A stretch of DNA of 64,000 nucleotides from Lachnospiraceae bacterium (GCA_014239155.1 JAAZZQ010000060.1:287792-351791); one strand, 5' to 3'. Positions 51,621 through 60,593 are shown, numbered from the stretch's first letter. Numbers and translations: made by a program. The notes: generated by a model not told the origin, from the sequence alone.

Positions 51621-51687
51621 ATAACATTTCTATTATTCTTTTTCAATGTCCTAGAGCGTGCCTGAAAAAGAATAATAGAAATGTTAT
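51621..51687. repeat. Perfect 25-bp inverted repeat
   Basis: The arm starting ATAACATTTCTATTATTC (51621-51645) is exactly complementary to 51663-51687, with a 17-base loop. This is the longest perfect hairpin in the window. It follows the repeat cluster and precedes a second hairpin, GAATGCGCA/TGCGCATTC at 51732-51753. It is not followed by a T-run in either direction. Confidence 0.8.
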
Positions 51688-51819
51688 TGTGTTATAGTTT
51701 GCGGGCTAAATGACATTGGTTCACGGGTCAGGAATGCGCAGTTGTGCGCATTCTGTGAGAACATGATTCAGGAGTAAGGGGCGAGCGATTTTCGTAAAAC
51801 TTTTAATATTGCCCCAAAT

Positions 51820-51921
51820 CGTTGCTATAAGCGGTCTTTTAGACCATGAATAATAACGTTATTATTCAAGCGCCATCAGCTTTTAACAGAATTTTAGTTA
51901 TTGAAGGCGTAAATAATGACA
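51820..51921. repeat. Interspersed repeat copy with 18-bp palindrome
   Basis: It includes a hairpin GGTC-TTTTA-GACC and the perfect palindrome AATAATAACGTTATTATT. The first half resembles 5528-5582 and the second half resembles 3041-3088. The track ORF start at 51846 lies inside it and is not a real start. Confidence 0.5.
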
Positions 51922-52004
51922 AATATATCTGTTATTTTGTCACAGTTCCTAAAAGGAATTTAAAAAGAAAACAACGCATAATATATTTTAAAGAAAGGAA
52001 AAAA

Positions 52005-53108
52005 ATGTATACAGAACAAAATTTAGTGAGAATTGCCAAGCGGGAGAATAATCAAAAAAGAAATTATTTGGTAGTGAACAGACTGCAAGGAAAGCATATT
52101 CCAGTAAAGCCTCATGAGGCGCTTGCAATGTTTCAGGCGCTTGCAGCACAAGTGCGAGGACAGTACAACGGAGAAAAATTGTTAGTGATTGGTTTTGCAG
52201 AGACGGCAACAGCAATTGGTGCTGCAGTTGCAATGGCGCTTAACGCGGATTATATACAGACAACAAGAGAGCTTGTCCCTAATGTGGCGTATCTGTATTT
52301 TTCGGAAGAACACAGCCATGCCACAGAACAGAAACTTGTGAAAGAGGATATTGACAGCGCAGTTAAAACAATTGACAGAATTTTGTTTGTGGAGGATGAG
52401 GTCACAACAGGAAAAACAATTCTCAACATTATAGAAGTTTTGAGAGGGCAGTATTCCAAAAAGATAAAGTTTTCTGTTGCTTCTATTTTAAATGGAATGG
52501 ACTGCAATGCACTCGATATTTATGGAAAGTATGGGATTAATCTTTTTTGGCTTGTAAAGACAAATCATACTGCGTACACAGAAATAGCCAAAAGTTTTAA
52601 AGGGGACGGAACTTATATTTCATGCAAACAGATAAATGAGATTAGAATGCCAACAATTACATATATTAAGATAGATGAGCGGATGGATACACGACGAGTA
52701 GTTCACTGTACACAATATTATCAATTTTGTAAGTCTTTATATCAGAATATAGTAAGCCAAACAGATTTAGGCGATGCACATAAAATATTAGTACTTGGGA
52801 CTGAAGAGTATATGTACCCAGCTCTTTATACAGCCAGCCAACTAGAAGCACAGGGAAAGGAAGTTCGATTTCATGCGACAACAAGAAGTCCTATTACAGT
52901 AAGTACAGAACAAGAATATCCGCTTCATGTGCGATACGAACTTATGAGTTTGTATGATTCTGCGCGGACAACATATGTTTATGAATTGCAAAAGTATGAC
53001 ATGGTTATCATAATTACAGATGCGTCTGACGGAATGAAAGAAGGTGTATTTTCTTTGGTAAATGCACTTAAATTGTGCGGAAATGAACATATTTTAGTGG
53101 TATCATAG
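52005..53108 (+). CDS. Phosphoribosyltransferase-TRSP protein of the Ter type
   Basis: ATG 52005 follows AAAGGAAAAAA; the track adds 53 residues of repeat. The 367-residue protein has an orotate-type PRTase domain with the PRPP loop ILFVEDEVTTGKTILNIIE (about residues 124-142) and KLLVIGFAETATAIG. A TRSP domain follows, with ILVLGTEEYMYPALY and VRFHATTRSPITVS. This pair is known from tellurium-resistance and stress (Ter) gene clusters, where it is predicted to act in nucleotide-like metabolite synthesis. No TerD, TerC or ATP-grasp partner is nearby, so it is an orphan here. The HAD gene at 58128 is not adjacent. Confidence 0.85.
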   Translation: MYTEQNLVRIAKRENNQKRNYLVVNRLQGKHIPVKPHEALAMFQALAAQVRGQYNGEKLLVIGFAETATAIGAAVAMALNADYIQTTRELVPNVAYLYFSEEHSHATEQKLVKEDIDSAVKTIDRILFVEDEVTTGKTILNIIEVLRGQYSKKIKFSVASILNGMDCNALDIYGKYGINLFWLVKTNHTAYTEIAKSFKGDGTYISCKQINEIRMPTITYIKIDERMDTRRVVHCTQYYQFCKSLYQNIVSQTDLGDAHKILVLGTEEYMYPALYTASQLEAQGKEVRFHATTRSPITVSTEQEYPLHVRYELMSLYDSARTTYVYELQKYDMVIIITDASDGMKEGVFSLVNALKLCGNEHILVVS

Positions 53109-53152
53109 TATTTGTTTGGAAGATCAGAAACAAGGAACTGTAGGAAAAAATA

Positions 53153-54481
53153 ATGATAAACGATATGACAAAAGGGAAAATCTTTCCTGTTCTTATGAAA
53201 TTTACGATTCCTCTGGTGCTGGGCAATTTGTTACAATTAACCTACAATGCGGTTGACAGCATTATTGTTGGACGGTATGTGGGAACGGATGCGCTTGCAG
53301 CAGTGGGGACAAGCAATCCACTTCTCACATTGATTATTCTGTTTGTTCAGGGGATATGTCTCGGTGCAGGTATTTTGGTAGGAACGTTGTATGGAGCAAA
53401 AAATTACAAGACCCTACAACGCGAAGTTAGCACAGCGATGATTTCTGGTGTTGCTTTTTCCCTGGTATTGACAACGATTTCATTCGCAGTAGCACCTGCG
53501 TTGTTGGCGATCTTGCAAGTCCCTTCGGCAATTCGACAAGAAGCAATAATATATCTGCGAATATTGATGTGTGGTCTGGTATTTAATTTTATCTACAACT
53601 TTTTTGCCAGTACTTTAAGAGCGATGGGAGACAGCAAATCTCCACTTTACTTTCTTGGAATCAGTGCTTTGATTAATATTGTAGGAGATTTGATTTTTGT
53701 GATGGTATTTTCTATGGAGACAGTTGGATGTGCAGTCAGCACTGTGCTGAGTGAGGCATTAAGCTGCCTATTGTGCTGGAGGTACATTAAGAAAAAGATT
53801 CCTGTTTTAAATTTAGGTAAACAATGGTTTGTTTTTGATAAAGATTTGATAAAGGAAATTATTCAATATGGCTTTGTCAGTGCATTACAACAGTCCACTG
53901 TCCAGCTTGGAAAACTTGGTATACAGGGGATTGTAAATACTATGGGAGTGACTGCTACAGCAGCGTTTACCGCAATTAATCGAGTTGACGATTATGCATA
54001 TATTCCAGAACAAAATATTGGTCATGCCATGACCAGTGTGATGGCACAAAATCGTGGTGCAGGAGAATACAAACGTGTTAGGGCGGCTTTTCGAGTGGGG
54101 ATGATTATCGAATTGATATATGGTGCAGCGTTGGGGATTTTTTTGCTGATGTTTGCCAATCCAGTAATGCGTTTGTTTACCCAAGATGAAGCGACGATAT
54201 TTCTCGGAGAGCAGTATTTACATTTAATTGCGTGGATGTATGTTGTTCCGGCTGTCACAAATGGAATTCAGGGATATTTTCGCGGAATGGGAGATTTGAA
54301 AATTACGCTTGGGAGCAGTCTGATGAATATGGGGGCACGTGTGTTTGCGTGTATTTTGCTTGTATTTGTTTGTAAGATGGGAATGATTGCTCTGCCGTGG
54401 TCCTATCTGATTGGATGGGGGACAATGATGCTGTACGAGTTTCCATTTTTAGTGCACAATAGAAATCGGTTTTCTAATTAA
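53153..54481 (+). CDS. MATE-family multidrug exporter
   Basis: The 442-residue protein has about 12 membrane segments and the MATE N-terminus FTIPLVLGNLLQLTYNAVDSIIVGRYVG, then GTSNPLLTLIILFVQGICLGAGILV and a repeated C-terminal half (PVMRLFTQDEATIFLGEQYL). MATE proteins expel cationic drugs using H+ or Na+. Its substrate is not predictable. ATG 53153 is 44 bases after the PRTase-TRSP gene; they may be co-transcribed. A 90-bp repeat lies just after it. Confidence 0.93.
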   Translation: MINDMTKGKIFPVLMKFTIPLVLGNLLQLTYNAVDSIIVGRYVGTDALAAVGTSNPLLTLIILFVQGICLGAGILVGTLYGAKNYKTLQREVSTAMISGVAFSLVLTTISFAVAPALLAILQVPSAIRQEAIIYLRILMCGLVFNFIYNFFASTLRAMGDSKSPLYFLGISALINIVGDLIFVMVFSMETVGCAVSTVLSEALSCLLCWRYIKKKIPVLNLGKQWFVFDKDLIKEIIQYGFVSALQQSTVQLGKLGIQGIVNTMGVTATAAFTAINRVDDYAYIPEQNIGHAMTSVMAQNRGAGEYKRVRAAFRVGMIIELIYGAALGIFLLMFANPVMRLFTQDEATIFLGEQYLHLIAWMYVVPAVTNGIQGYFRGMGDLKITLGSSLMNMGARVFACILLVFVCKMGMIALPWSYLIGWGTMMLYEFPFLVHNRNRFSN

Positions 54482-54556
54482 CTCTTTGCATTTCTTATTT
54501 TTTATATTATAATGAAACAAAATGTTTTTTTATCATAGGATAAGGAATTGTATTCG

Positions 54557-54642
54557 TTATGCGCAGATCTGTGCAGAGGAAATAAGCCGCTATAGCGGCG
54601 CATAGATCGTGCGCGAGTAGGGGATTTTCTTCTACTTAATTA
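54557..54642 (+). repeat. 90-bp palindromic repeat, A type
   Basis: TTATGCGCAGATCTGTGC, AGAGGAAATAAGCCGC, TATAGCGGCGCATAGATCG and TGCGCGAGTAGGGGATTTTCTTCTACTTAATTA. It matches the A copies at 17615 and 25450. Confidence 0.8.
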
Positions 54643-54669
54643 GATCCTAAATAGAAGGAGTGTATTATA

Positions 54670-54945
54670 ATGGACATCAGGATCAATGATAGTGACAAAA
54701 TTACAATGACACATACGGGGTTGCTTCCAGGAAAGAAAGGGAAAGTGATTCATGTGTGCTTTGAGCGGAAGACAGGTGACAGGAACGATTATGCAGAGAT
54801 TGTACTGCCAAGCAGAGTTGTGGTTAATTCCAAAGGCTTTGACGAGGGTGAGATTGCACAATTACAATTGTACTTGAAAGAACAGGAAAAGAGCATTATA
54901 GAAAATGCAAAACAAATCAATCATGACTTGATTTTTAAACTCTAA
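54670..54945 (+). CDS. Uncharacterised small protein (91 aa)
   Basis: ATG 54670 follows AGAAGGAGTGTATTATA. The protein, MDIRINDSDKITMTHTGLLP..KGFDEGEIAQLQLYLKEQEKSI, has a beta-rich first half and a helical end, with no signal peptide. It lies 16 bases before the hybrid kinase and is probably translated with it, so it may modulate that kinase. Family not recognised. Confidence 0.65.
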   Translation: MDIRINDSDKITMTHTGLLPGKKGKVIHVCFERKTGDRNDYAEIVLPSRVVVNSKGFDEGEIAQLQLYLKEQEKSIIENAKQINHDLIFKL

Positions 54946-54961
54946 GGAAGATATTGCTCAA

Positions 54962-57043
54962 ATGAAAAATCAACTAAAAAAGTGGATGCAGAGATTCCAA
55001 AATAAAAAGATTGCTTCGTTAAAGTATCTAAATAATGTGTTGATGTATTTTAATCAGGAGTATTTTGAGATTTATGTGGTTGACTTAAATCAGGGGGATT
55101 ATGAGATTATTCGGTCGGCGCAGCGGCATGATGATTCTGCAAAAAAGGTGACAGGCGATTTTGTGCACCTTATGCATAAGGCGATTGTCACATGGCCAAA
55201 ACCGCCATATCGGGAGCGGTTCAATCAACTGACAAACTTAGAACAAATTAAAAGACGGTTTGCGGCAGGGGAGAAAAAAATAGAATTTATCTATAAATCC
55301 TATGATGAGAAGTGGAAAAGACTTGAGTGTTTTCCAATACCAGAGTATGCTGCCAACAATGAGAAAATGATTTTTGCACTTAGGGATTACAATGTGGAAA
55401 TGCAGATGAGAACTGACGAAGCACTAGCGTCTGAGGCGATGAACAACATTTATACATTGGTTGCTTTTCGCGATATTGAAGCGAATCGATATGAATGTCT
55501 TCATCGGCGTCTGGAGGAGATTATAGATTTTCCAGAAAAGGGTTCCTATGCAGATTTGGAAGCACTGATATTGCGGCATATTCATCAGGAGGATATTGAA
55601 AAGTTTCGTACAGAACTGTCAGATGAACGAATTGCACAGGAGGGACGCGCAGAATGCGAATATCGGATTCGAGACAAAAATGGAGAATACCATTATTATC
55701 GACAATATAATGCGAAGGTAAATATTCTTTCCGGTTCAAGAATCGTGATTTTGATTCGTGATATTGATGAATCCAAAAAACACGCGATATGGGAGGCACA
55801 ACAGCTTCAAAAAGAACTGGAGATGACAAAACTTCTAGCGAAGAAAAGCAAGGATTTGGAGAAGGCACTGCAGCAGGCAGAAAATGCCAACAATGCAAAA
55901 AGCAAGTTTTTGTCGAATATGTCACATGATTTGCGCACCCCAATGAATGTTATATTAGGCATGGCATATCTTGCAAAAAGACATATTGATAATGAAGCGG
56001 AAGTGAATCGCTGCTTGGACACAATATTGTTATCTTCTCAAAATATGCTCGCGTTGATAAACGACGTGTTGGATATGAACAAAATTGAGAGTGGAGTAAT
56101 TGAAGTACGTGAGAAAAATGGAGATATTGTTAAATTAATAGAAGATATCGAAATATTGATCCGCAATCGCTGTGAAGAAAATCAACAGATTTTTGCAGTT
56201 GACTGTGAACGAATTACACATCGCTATCTGCGTATGGATGAACTTAGAGTGCGTCAGATCATTATCAATATTCTTTCCAACGCTATAAAGTATACGCCTG
56301 CATTTGGCAGAATTAGTTTGGAGGTATTTGAACAGACAGGAAATACAGGGTCACAGTGTTGTATTATTTTTATTATTCGAGATAATGGAATTGGAATGAG
56401 TGATGATTTTGTGCAACGTGCCTTTGAACCTTTTGAGCGTGAAAATACAGATTTGTCTGAGCGAGTGGAGGGAACAGGACTTGGCATGGCAATCATAAAG
56501 AATCTGGTAGATCTTATGAAAGGACAGGTCAAAATTGACAGTATGGTTAATGTGGGAACAAAGGTCACGGTGCGCCTTCCGTTTATGATATGCAAAGAAT
56601 GGCAGATTGCCAGTAACTCAGATAATTTAGACGTACACGATGCGTATAAGTATCCTGGAAAACGGATTCTCATTGTGGAGGACAAGTATATTAATCTGGA
56701 GATTGTAAAAAGCTTTTTGGAAGATTCTGAACTGATTATTGATGAAGCAGCAAATGGGAAAGAAGCTGTTGACAAAATAAGAAATGCTGCGGCGGGAACA
56801 TACGATCTTGTTTTTATGGATATTAGTATGCCCGTGATGAGAGGAGACGAGGCCGCTGTGTTGATTAGACAGATTGACAGGGCAGATTGTAGAGAGTTGC
56901 CAATTATTGCTATGACAGCAAATGCATTGGAGAGCGATGTGCGAAATTCTTATCGGTGTGGCATGAGTGGGCACATCTCCAAACCAGTAGAACCAGAGGA
57001 GATTTACAAATGTCTGAACAAATGGCTGATAGGCAAACGCTAA
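54962..57043 (+). CDS. Cytosolic hybrid sensor histidine kinase
   Basis: The 693-residue protein has no membrane segment. Residues 1-270 form a sensory part with PAS-like folds (YECLHRRLEEIIDF and YRIRDKNGEYHYYRQYN). After a coiled coil (QQLQKELEMTKLLAKK) comes the HisKA site SNMSHDLRTPMN with His322. The ATPase follows with NILSNAIKYTP, DNGIGM and GTGLGM, then a receiver with ILIVED, FMDISMPVM and SKP. It autophosphorylates and passes phosphate to its own receiver; output unknown. The end overlaps the next gene by 34 bases. Confidence 0.92.
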   Translation: MKNQLKKWMQRFQNKKIASLKYLNNVLMYFNQEYFEIYVVDLNQGDYEIIRSAQRHDDSAKKVTGDFVHLMHKAIVTWPKPPYRERFNQLTNLEQIKRRFAAGEKKIEFIYKSYDEKWKRLECFPIPEYAANNEKMIFALRDYNVEMQMRTDEALASEAMNNIYTLVAFRDIEANRYECLHRRLEEIIDFPEKGSYADLEALILRHIHQEDIEKFRTELSDERIAQEGRAECEYRIRDKNGEYHYYRQYNAKVNILSGSRIVILIRDIDESKKHAIWEAQQLQKELEMTKLLAKKSKDLEKALQQAENANNAKSKFLSNMSHDLRTPMNVILGMAYLAKRHIDNEAEVNRCLDTILLSSQNMLALINDVLDMNKIESGVIEVREKNGDIVKLIEDIEILIRNRCEENQQIFAVDCERITHRYLRMDELRVRQIIINILSNAIKYTPAFGRISLEVFEQTGNTGSQCCIIFIIRDNGIGMSDDFVQRAFEPFERENTDLSERVEGTGLGMAIIKNLVDLMKGQVKIDSMVNVGTKVTVRLPFMICKEWQIASNSDNLDVHDAYKYPGKRILIVEDKYINLEIVKSFLEDSELIIDEAANGKEAVDKIRNAAAGTYDLVFMDISMPVMRGDEAAVLIRQIDRADCRELPIIAMTANALESDVRNSYRCGMSGHISKPVEPEEIYKCLNKWLIGKR

Positions 57044-57975
57044 TAAAAATATGTGAACTTTGCCCAAGACAATGTCATGTAGACAGGACCATTGGCAGCG
57101 GATATTGTGGTGAGCGTGAAAGTGTAAGCGTGGCAAGAGCATCTCTTCACAAGTGGGAGGAGCCTTGTATTAGCGGCGAATCGGGATCTGGCACTGTCTT
57201 TTTCTCAGGTTGTTCGCTTAAATGTGTGTTTTGCCAGAACAAAAAAATTTCTGTGGGTGGCAAGGGTAAAAAACTGAGCGTAGTACAATTGTCAAATTTA
57301 TTTTTGCGTTTGCAAGAGGACAAGGCAGAGAATATTAATTTAGTGACACCAACACACTTTACTTCACAGATTGCAGCGGCGCTACAAAAGGCTAAGGCGA
57401 AAGGATTGACGGTTCCAGTTGTGTATAATACTTCTGGTTATGAGCGTGTGGAGACGCTACGTTTGCTTGAGGGGTTGGTTGATATTTATCTTCCAGATTT
57501 AAAATATTATAGCAGTCAGTTGTCAGAGCGATATTCCAATGCACCAGATTATTTTAAATATGCATCACTTGCAATTGAGGAAATGGTGCGTCAGACAGGA
57601 AATCCTATTTTTGCCGCTAACGAAAGTTCTAAAAAACAGATGATGAAGCGCGGAGTAATTGTCAGACATATGGTTTTGCCTGGGCATACAAAAGATTCCA
57701 AAGAAGTGATAAAATATTTATATGATACCTATGGAGAACATATTTATATAAGCATTTTAAATCAATATACCCCAATGCCAGATTTGGAAGATTATCCAGA
57801 GCTTAACAGGCGGGTGACAAAGAGGGAGTACAATAAGGTGATTGACTATGCAATTTGTCTAGGTGTGCAAAATGCATGGATACAGGAAGGTGATACTGCA
57901 AGAGAAAGTTTTATTCCTGATTTTGATGTTTTTGGAGATTATTTATCTCAGATGGAAAAACCTTCCACTCTATAA
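57010..57975 (+). CDS. PflX-like radical SAM protein
   Basis: ATG 57010 after GAGGAGATTTACAA gives 322 residues; the track's 56956 is inside the kinase. It begins LIKICELCPRQCHVDRTIGS, the COG1313/PflX mark, and has a radical SAM cluster site GCSLKCVFCQN (C-x3-C-x2-C). It continues with YNTSGYERVETL and LPDLKYYSSQLSERYSN. It uses S-adenosylmethionine to make a radical on an unknown target; PflX has been thought of as an activase-like relative. It overlaps the kinase gene, so the two are translationally coupled. Confidence 0.9.
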   Translation: MSEQMADRQTLIKICELCPRQCHVDRTIGSGYCGERESVSVARASLHKWEEPCISGESGSGTVFFSGCSLKCVFCQNKKISVGGKGKKLSVVQLSNLFLRLQEDKAENINLVTPTHFTSQIAAALQKAKAKGLTVPVVYNTSGYERVETLRLLEGLVDIYLPDLKYYSSQLSERYSNAPDYFKYASLAIEEMVRQTGNPIFAANESSKKQMMKRGVIVRHMVLPGHTKDSKEVIKYLYDTYGEHIYISILNQYTPMPDLEDYPELNRRVTKREYNKVIDYAICLGVQNAWIQEGDTARESFIPDFDVFGDYLSQMEKPSTL

Positions 57976-57995
57976 GTGGCGGGTAAAATACAATT

Positions 57996-58077
57996 TTATC
58001 TCAGTAGGAGTACAATCTCTGACTGAGATAAGCATCTGTAGGATTCGCGCCGCAGCAAGAATGCCGATAGCATTCTT
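57996..58077 (+). terminator. Two hairpins after the radical SAM gene
   Basis: TTATCTCAGT/ACTGAGATAA (57996-58031) and AAGAATGC/GCATTCTT (58057-58077) are exact arms in the 152-base gap. The T-runs are weak, so termination is likely but not certain. Confidence 0.5.
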
Positions 58078-58127
58078 AAATATAAATGTAAATATAATTT
58101 GTGTTTATACAATAGGGAGGGGTTATG

Positions 58128-58859
58128 ATGTATCAGAATTATATTTTTGATTTGTATGGAACTTTAGTTGATATTCACACAGATGAAGCCAGCAAAAATT
58201 TTTTTAAGAAATATGCAAAGTGGCTTAGAAAACAAGGATTTCACTTTGAATGGAAGTCGTTTTATAAACTGTATACTGCCATAGAAAAGAGACATCGGGA
58301 AGAAGCCAAACGTTTGGGCAAATATACATATCCAGAAATTCGGGTGGAAAATGTATTTCAGGAAGTATTTGCGGCAAACGGATATGCGCTTTCCGATGAA
58401 CAGACACAGTTTTTATGTGAAAACTTCCGACGAATTTCATTAATACATTTCTGTTTGTTTCCAGATACAATTGCATGTCTTGATGGATTAAAAAAGGCTG
58501 GAAAAAAGATTTATTTGCTCTCCAATGCACAGAGAAGTTTTACATGGCAGGAATTGGAATTGACGGGGATTATTCCTTATTTTGACGGGATACTGATTTC
58601 TTCTGACGAGGGCTGTATGAAGCCAGACTCAGAATTTTATAATAAGTGTTGTGAGCGGTATCATCTTGACAAGACGCAGTCTGTAATGATTGGAAATGAA
58701 TTAAAATCTGATATGGCGGGTGCAGCGGCAGCAGGAATCGATGCATTTTATATCAATCGCTATGCTGTATTGCATCAGGAGGACAAACCAATTTATCAGT
58801 ATGTATCCCCAAATGGCGCTCTTTTAGAAGTGCTTGTCCAGACAGGCGTTTCTATATAA
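58128..58859 (+). CDS. HAD-superfamily hydrolase (HAD-IA type)
   Basis: The 243-residue protein starts MYQNYIFDLYGTLVDIHTDE. The catalytic first Asp is present, and the second position is Tyr (DLYGT), as in haloacid-dehalogenase-type and some phosphatase members. Motif II IYLLSNAQ and motif IV/III SSDEGCMKPDSEFYN..IGNELKSDMAGAAAAG are intact. It probably hydrolyses phosphate from a small metabolite. ATG 58125 and 58128 are both possible; GGGAGG is seven bases before 58128. The small gene behind it starts 22 bases later. Confidence 0.88.
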   Translation: MYQNYIFDLYGTLVDIHTDEASKNFFKKYAKWLRKQGFHFEWKSFYKLYTAIEKRHREEAKRLGKYTYPEIRVENVFQEVFAANGYALSDEQTQFLCENFRRISLIHFCLFPDTIACLDGLKKAGKKIYLLSNAQRSFTWQELELTGIIPYFDGILISSDEGCMKPDSEFYNKCCERYHLDKTQSVMIGNELKSDMAGAAAAGIDAFYINRYAVLHQEDKPIYQYVSPNGALLEVLVQTGVSI

Positions 58860-58881
58860 TTTAAAAATTGGAGGTGCGATT

Positions 58882-59157
58882 GTGCTGACAAGAGAAGATT
58901 TTCTTTCACTAAATTTTGTGAAAAAAGAGGATTTTACAGGAAGCTTTCAAGGGATGCGGTTTATGCTGCACCAAGAAGAGATAGAGGAAGAGAAAAAACT
59001 GAAGGTCTATCTTTGGAGTGAACCATTTGGATTTGAGGCGACACCTGAGGAAGAAAAGATTTCGCAGTTGTTTCCGTTTAGCGAGGAGGGACTAGCTGAG
59101 GCGATTAACTGGATGAATGAAAATTATGAGCATATAAGATACAAAAAAAATGAGTAG
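58882..59157 (+). CDS. Uncharacterised small acidic protein (91 aa)
   Basis: GTG 58882 after GGAGGTGCGATT is the correct start; the track begins in the HAD gene. The protein, LTREDFLSLNFVKKEDFTGS..LKVYLWSEPFGFEATPEEEKI, is acidic, with an alpha/beta pattern and no known motif. It probably shares a transcript with the HAD gene. The stop codon lies inside the terminator stem. Confidence 0.7.
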   Translation: MLTREDFLSLNFVKKEDFTGSFQGMRFMLHQEEIEEEKKLKVYLWSEPFGFEATPEEEKISQLFPFSEEGLAEAINWMNENYEHIRYKKNE

Positions 59158-59182
59158 GGAAGTTTATCTCTACTCATTTTTT
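59147..59182. terminator. Bidirectional terminator between the HAD unit and rpsT
   Basis: AAAATGAGTAG and CTACTCATTTT are exact 11-bp arms, with A-runs on the left and T-runs on the right. It can stop both the plus-strand HAD unit and the minus-strand rpsT. Confidence 0.85.
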
Positions 59183-59201
59183 ATTTTATTCTATATAGAT
59201 C

Positions 59202-59465
59202 TTAAGCCATCTGATTTACAGCCTTGGATAAACGAGAAACTTTTCTGGAAGCATAATTTTTGTGATACACGCCTTTTGTTGCCGCTTTATCAATAACACT
59301 TGTCGCGTTCAATAAAGCCGCCGTCGCCGCTTCCTTATCATTTGCTTCTACGGCTGTATAAACTTTTTTGATTGCAGTCTTTACACCAGACTTAATCGCT
59401 TTATTTCTATCAGCTTTTGTTCTGTTGACCAAAATTCTTTTTTTCGCAGATTTGATGTTTGCCAT
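59202..59465 (-). CDS. rpsT: 30S ribosomal protein S20
   Basis: ATG 59465 after GGGGGAGGTGTCAAGC gives MANIKSAKKRILVNRTKADR, the S20 N-terminus; the track start 59483 is upstream. The 87-residue protein is all helical and basic, ending YHKNYASRKVSRLSKAVNQMA. S20 binds the 16S 5' and 3' minor domains. It is transcribed away from gpr, a classic divergent rpsT-gpr arrangement in clostridia and bacilli. Confidence 0.98.
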   Translation of the reverse strand: MANIKSAKKRILVNRTKADRNKAIKSGVKTAIKKVYTAVEANDKEAATAALLNATSVIDKAATKGVYHKNYASRKVSRLSKAVNQMA

Positions 59466-59666
59466 GCTTGACACCTCCCCCATTTTCTCGACATTTTTAT
59501 TTTTAAAATTCTGGAAAATTCTGTTTCATTAAATTCGGACACGGACGAACTAAAGGAAACATACTTATATATTGTAATTTATGGAATCTGATCTGTCAAT
59601 ACATATTCTTAAAAAAATCAGAAAAAATAACCAATAGAAAAAATAGAAAAGACAGGGGGAATTAAG

Positions 59667-60590
59667 ATGCAGCAGTTTCAGATTCGGACAGATTTGGCAT
59701 TGGAAGCGACAGAGAGTGTCAGAAAGCAGGCATCAGGACAGATGCGGGGAATTTCCATTGATGAGTACGATATTATGGAAGATGTTCATGTATCAAAGGT
59801 GGTTATTATGACAAAGAATGCAGCAAAGTGTATGGGAAAACCAATGGGAACTTATATTACATTGGAGGCCTCTGCCCTTCAAGAGAGTGATGAGGACTAT
59901 CACAGGGAGATATCCGAGGAATTAGCAAAACAGCTCAAAAGTGTTCTGCCAGATATTGATAAAGAAGAGCGCTCTATTTTGGTGGTAGGGCTTGGAAATC
60001 GTGATGTGACTGCCGATTCGTTGGGACCCTGTACTGTTGACAATCTATTTATTACAAGACATATTATAAAGGAGTATGGCAAACAGGCATACAGGGCTTC
60101 CAAAATTCATCAAATTAGTGCACTTGTGCCAGGAGTGATGGCAAAGACTGGCATGGAAACGGCTGAGATTATAAAGGGAGTAATAAAAGAAACAACACCG
60201 GACATAGTAATAGTAATAGATGCGCTAGCGGCAAGAAGTACTAGGCGATTGAATCGGACGGTGCAGATAACAGACACTGGTATTCATCCGGGGTCTGGGG
60301 TGGGAAATCACAGAAATGCGCTCACAAAGGAAAGTCTTGGTGTTCCTGTAATTGCAATTGGTATTCCTATGGTGGTAGATGCAGGAACAATTGTATCTGA
60401 TGCGCTTGAGAAGCTATCGGAGGAATATGATGGTGGAAAAGCATCCTTGGATTATTTTAGGAATAGTACAGATACGCAGCTTCATAATATGTATGTAACA
60501 GCAAAGAATATTGACGAGACGACAAAGAGGCTTAGCTTTACACTGTCAGAGGCTATCAATATAGCGCTGGATATGGAGCAGGAGGAGTAA
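59667..60590 (+). CDS. gpr: Germination protease GPR
   Basis: The 307-residue protein starts MQQFQIRTDLALEATESV, the family's propeptide region. It contains ILVVGLGNRDVTADSLGP, ISALVPGVMAKTGMETAEI, VIVIDALAARSTRRLNRTVQ and ITDTGIHPGSGVGNHRNAL. GPR is made inactive in the developing spore and, after autocleavage, degrades the small acid-soluble proteins at germination. Its presence shows the organism makes endospores. spoIIP follows four bases later, as in Bacillus. Confidence 0.97.
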   Translation: MQQFQIRTDLALEATESVRKQASGQMRGISIDEYDIMEDVHVSKVVIMTKNAAKCMGKPMGTYITLEASALQESDEDYHREISEELAKQLKSVLPDIDKEERSILVVGLGNRDVTADSLGPCTVDNLFITRHIIKEYGKQAYRASKIHQISALVPGVMAKTGMETAEIIKGVIKETTPDIVIVIDALAARSTRRLNRTVQITDTGIHPGSGVGNHRNALTKESLGVPVIAIGIPMVVDAGTIVSDALEKLSEEYDGGKASLDYFRNSTDTQLHNMYVTAKNIDETTKRLSFTLSEAINIALDMEQEE

Positions 60591-60593
60591 GGT

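Noticed and set aside
51846-52004. N-terminal extension of the PRTase-TRSP ORF
   Set aside because: These 53 codons translate an interspersed repeat; the real ribosome binding site is before ATG 52005.
7683-54642. Dispersed palindromes considered as a CRISPR array
   Set aside because: Copies are kilobases apart, internally palindromic and show no regular unique spacers; no cas genes are present.
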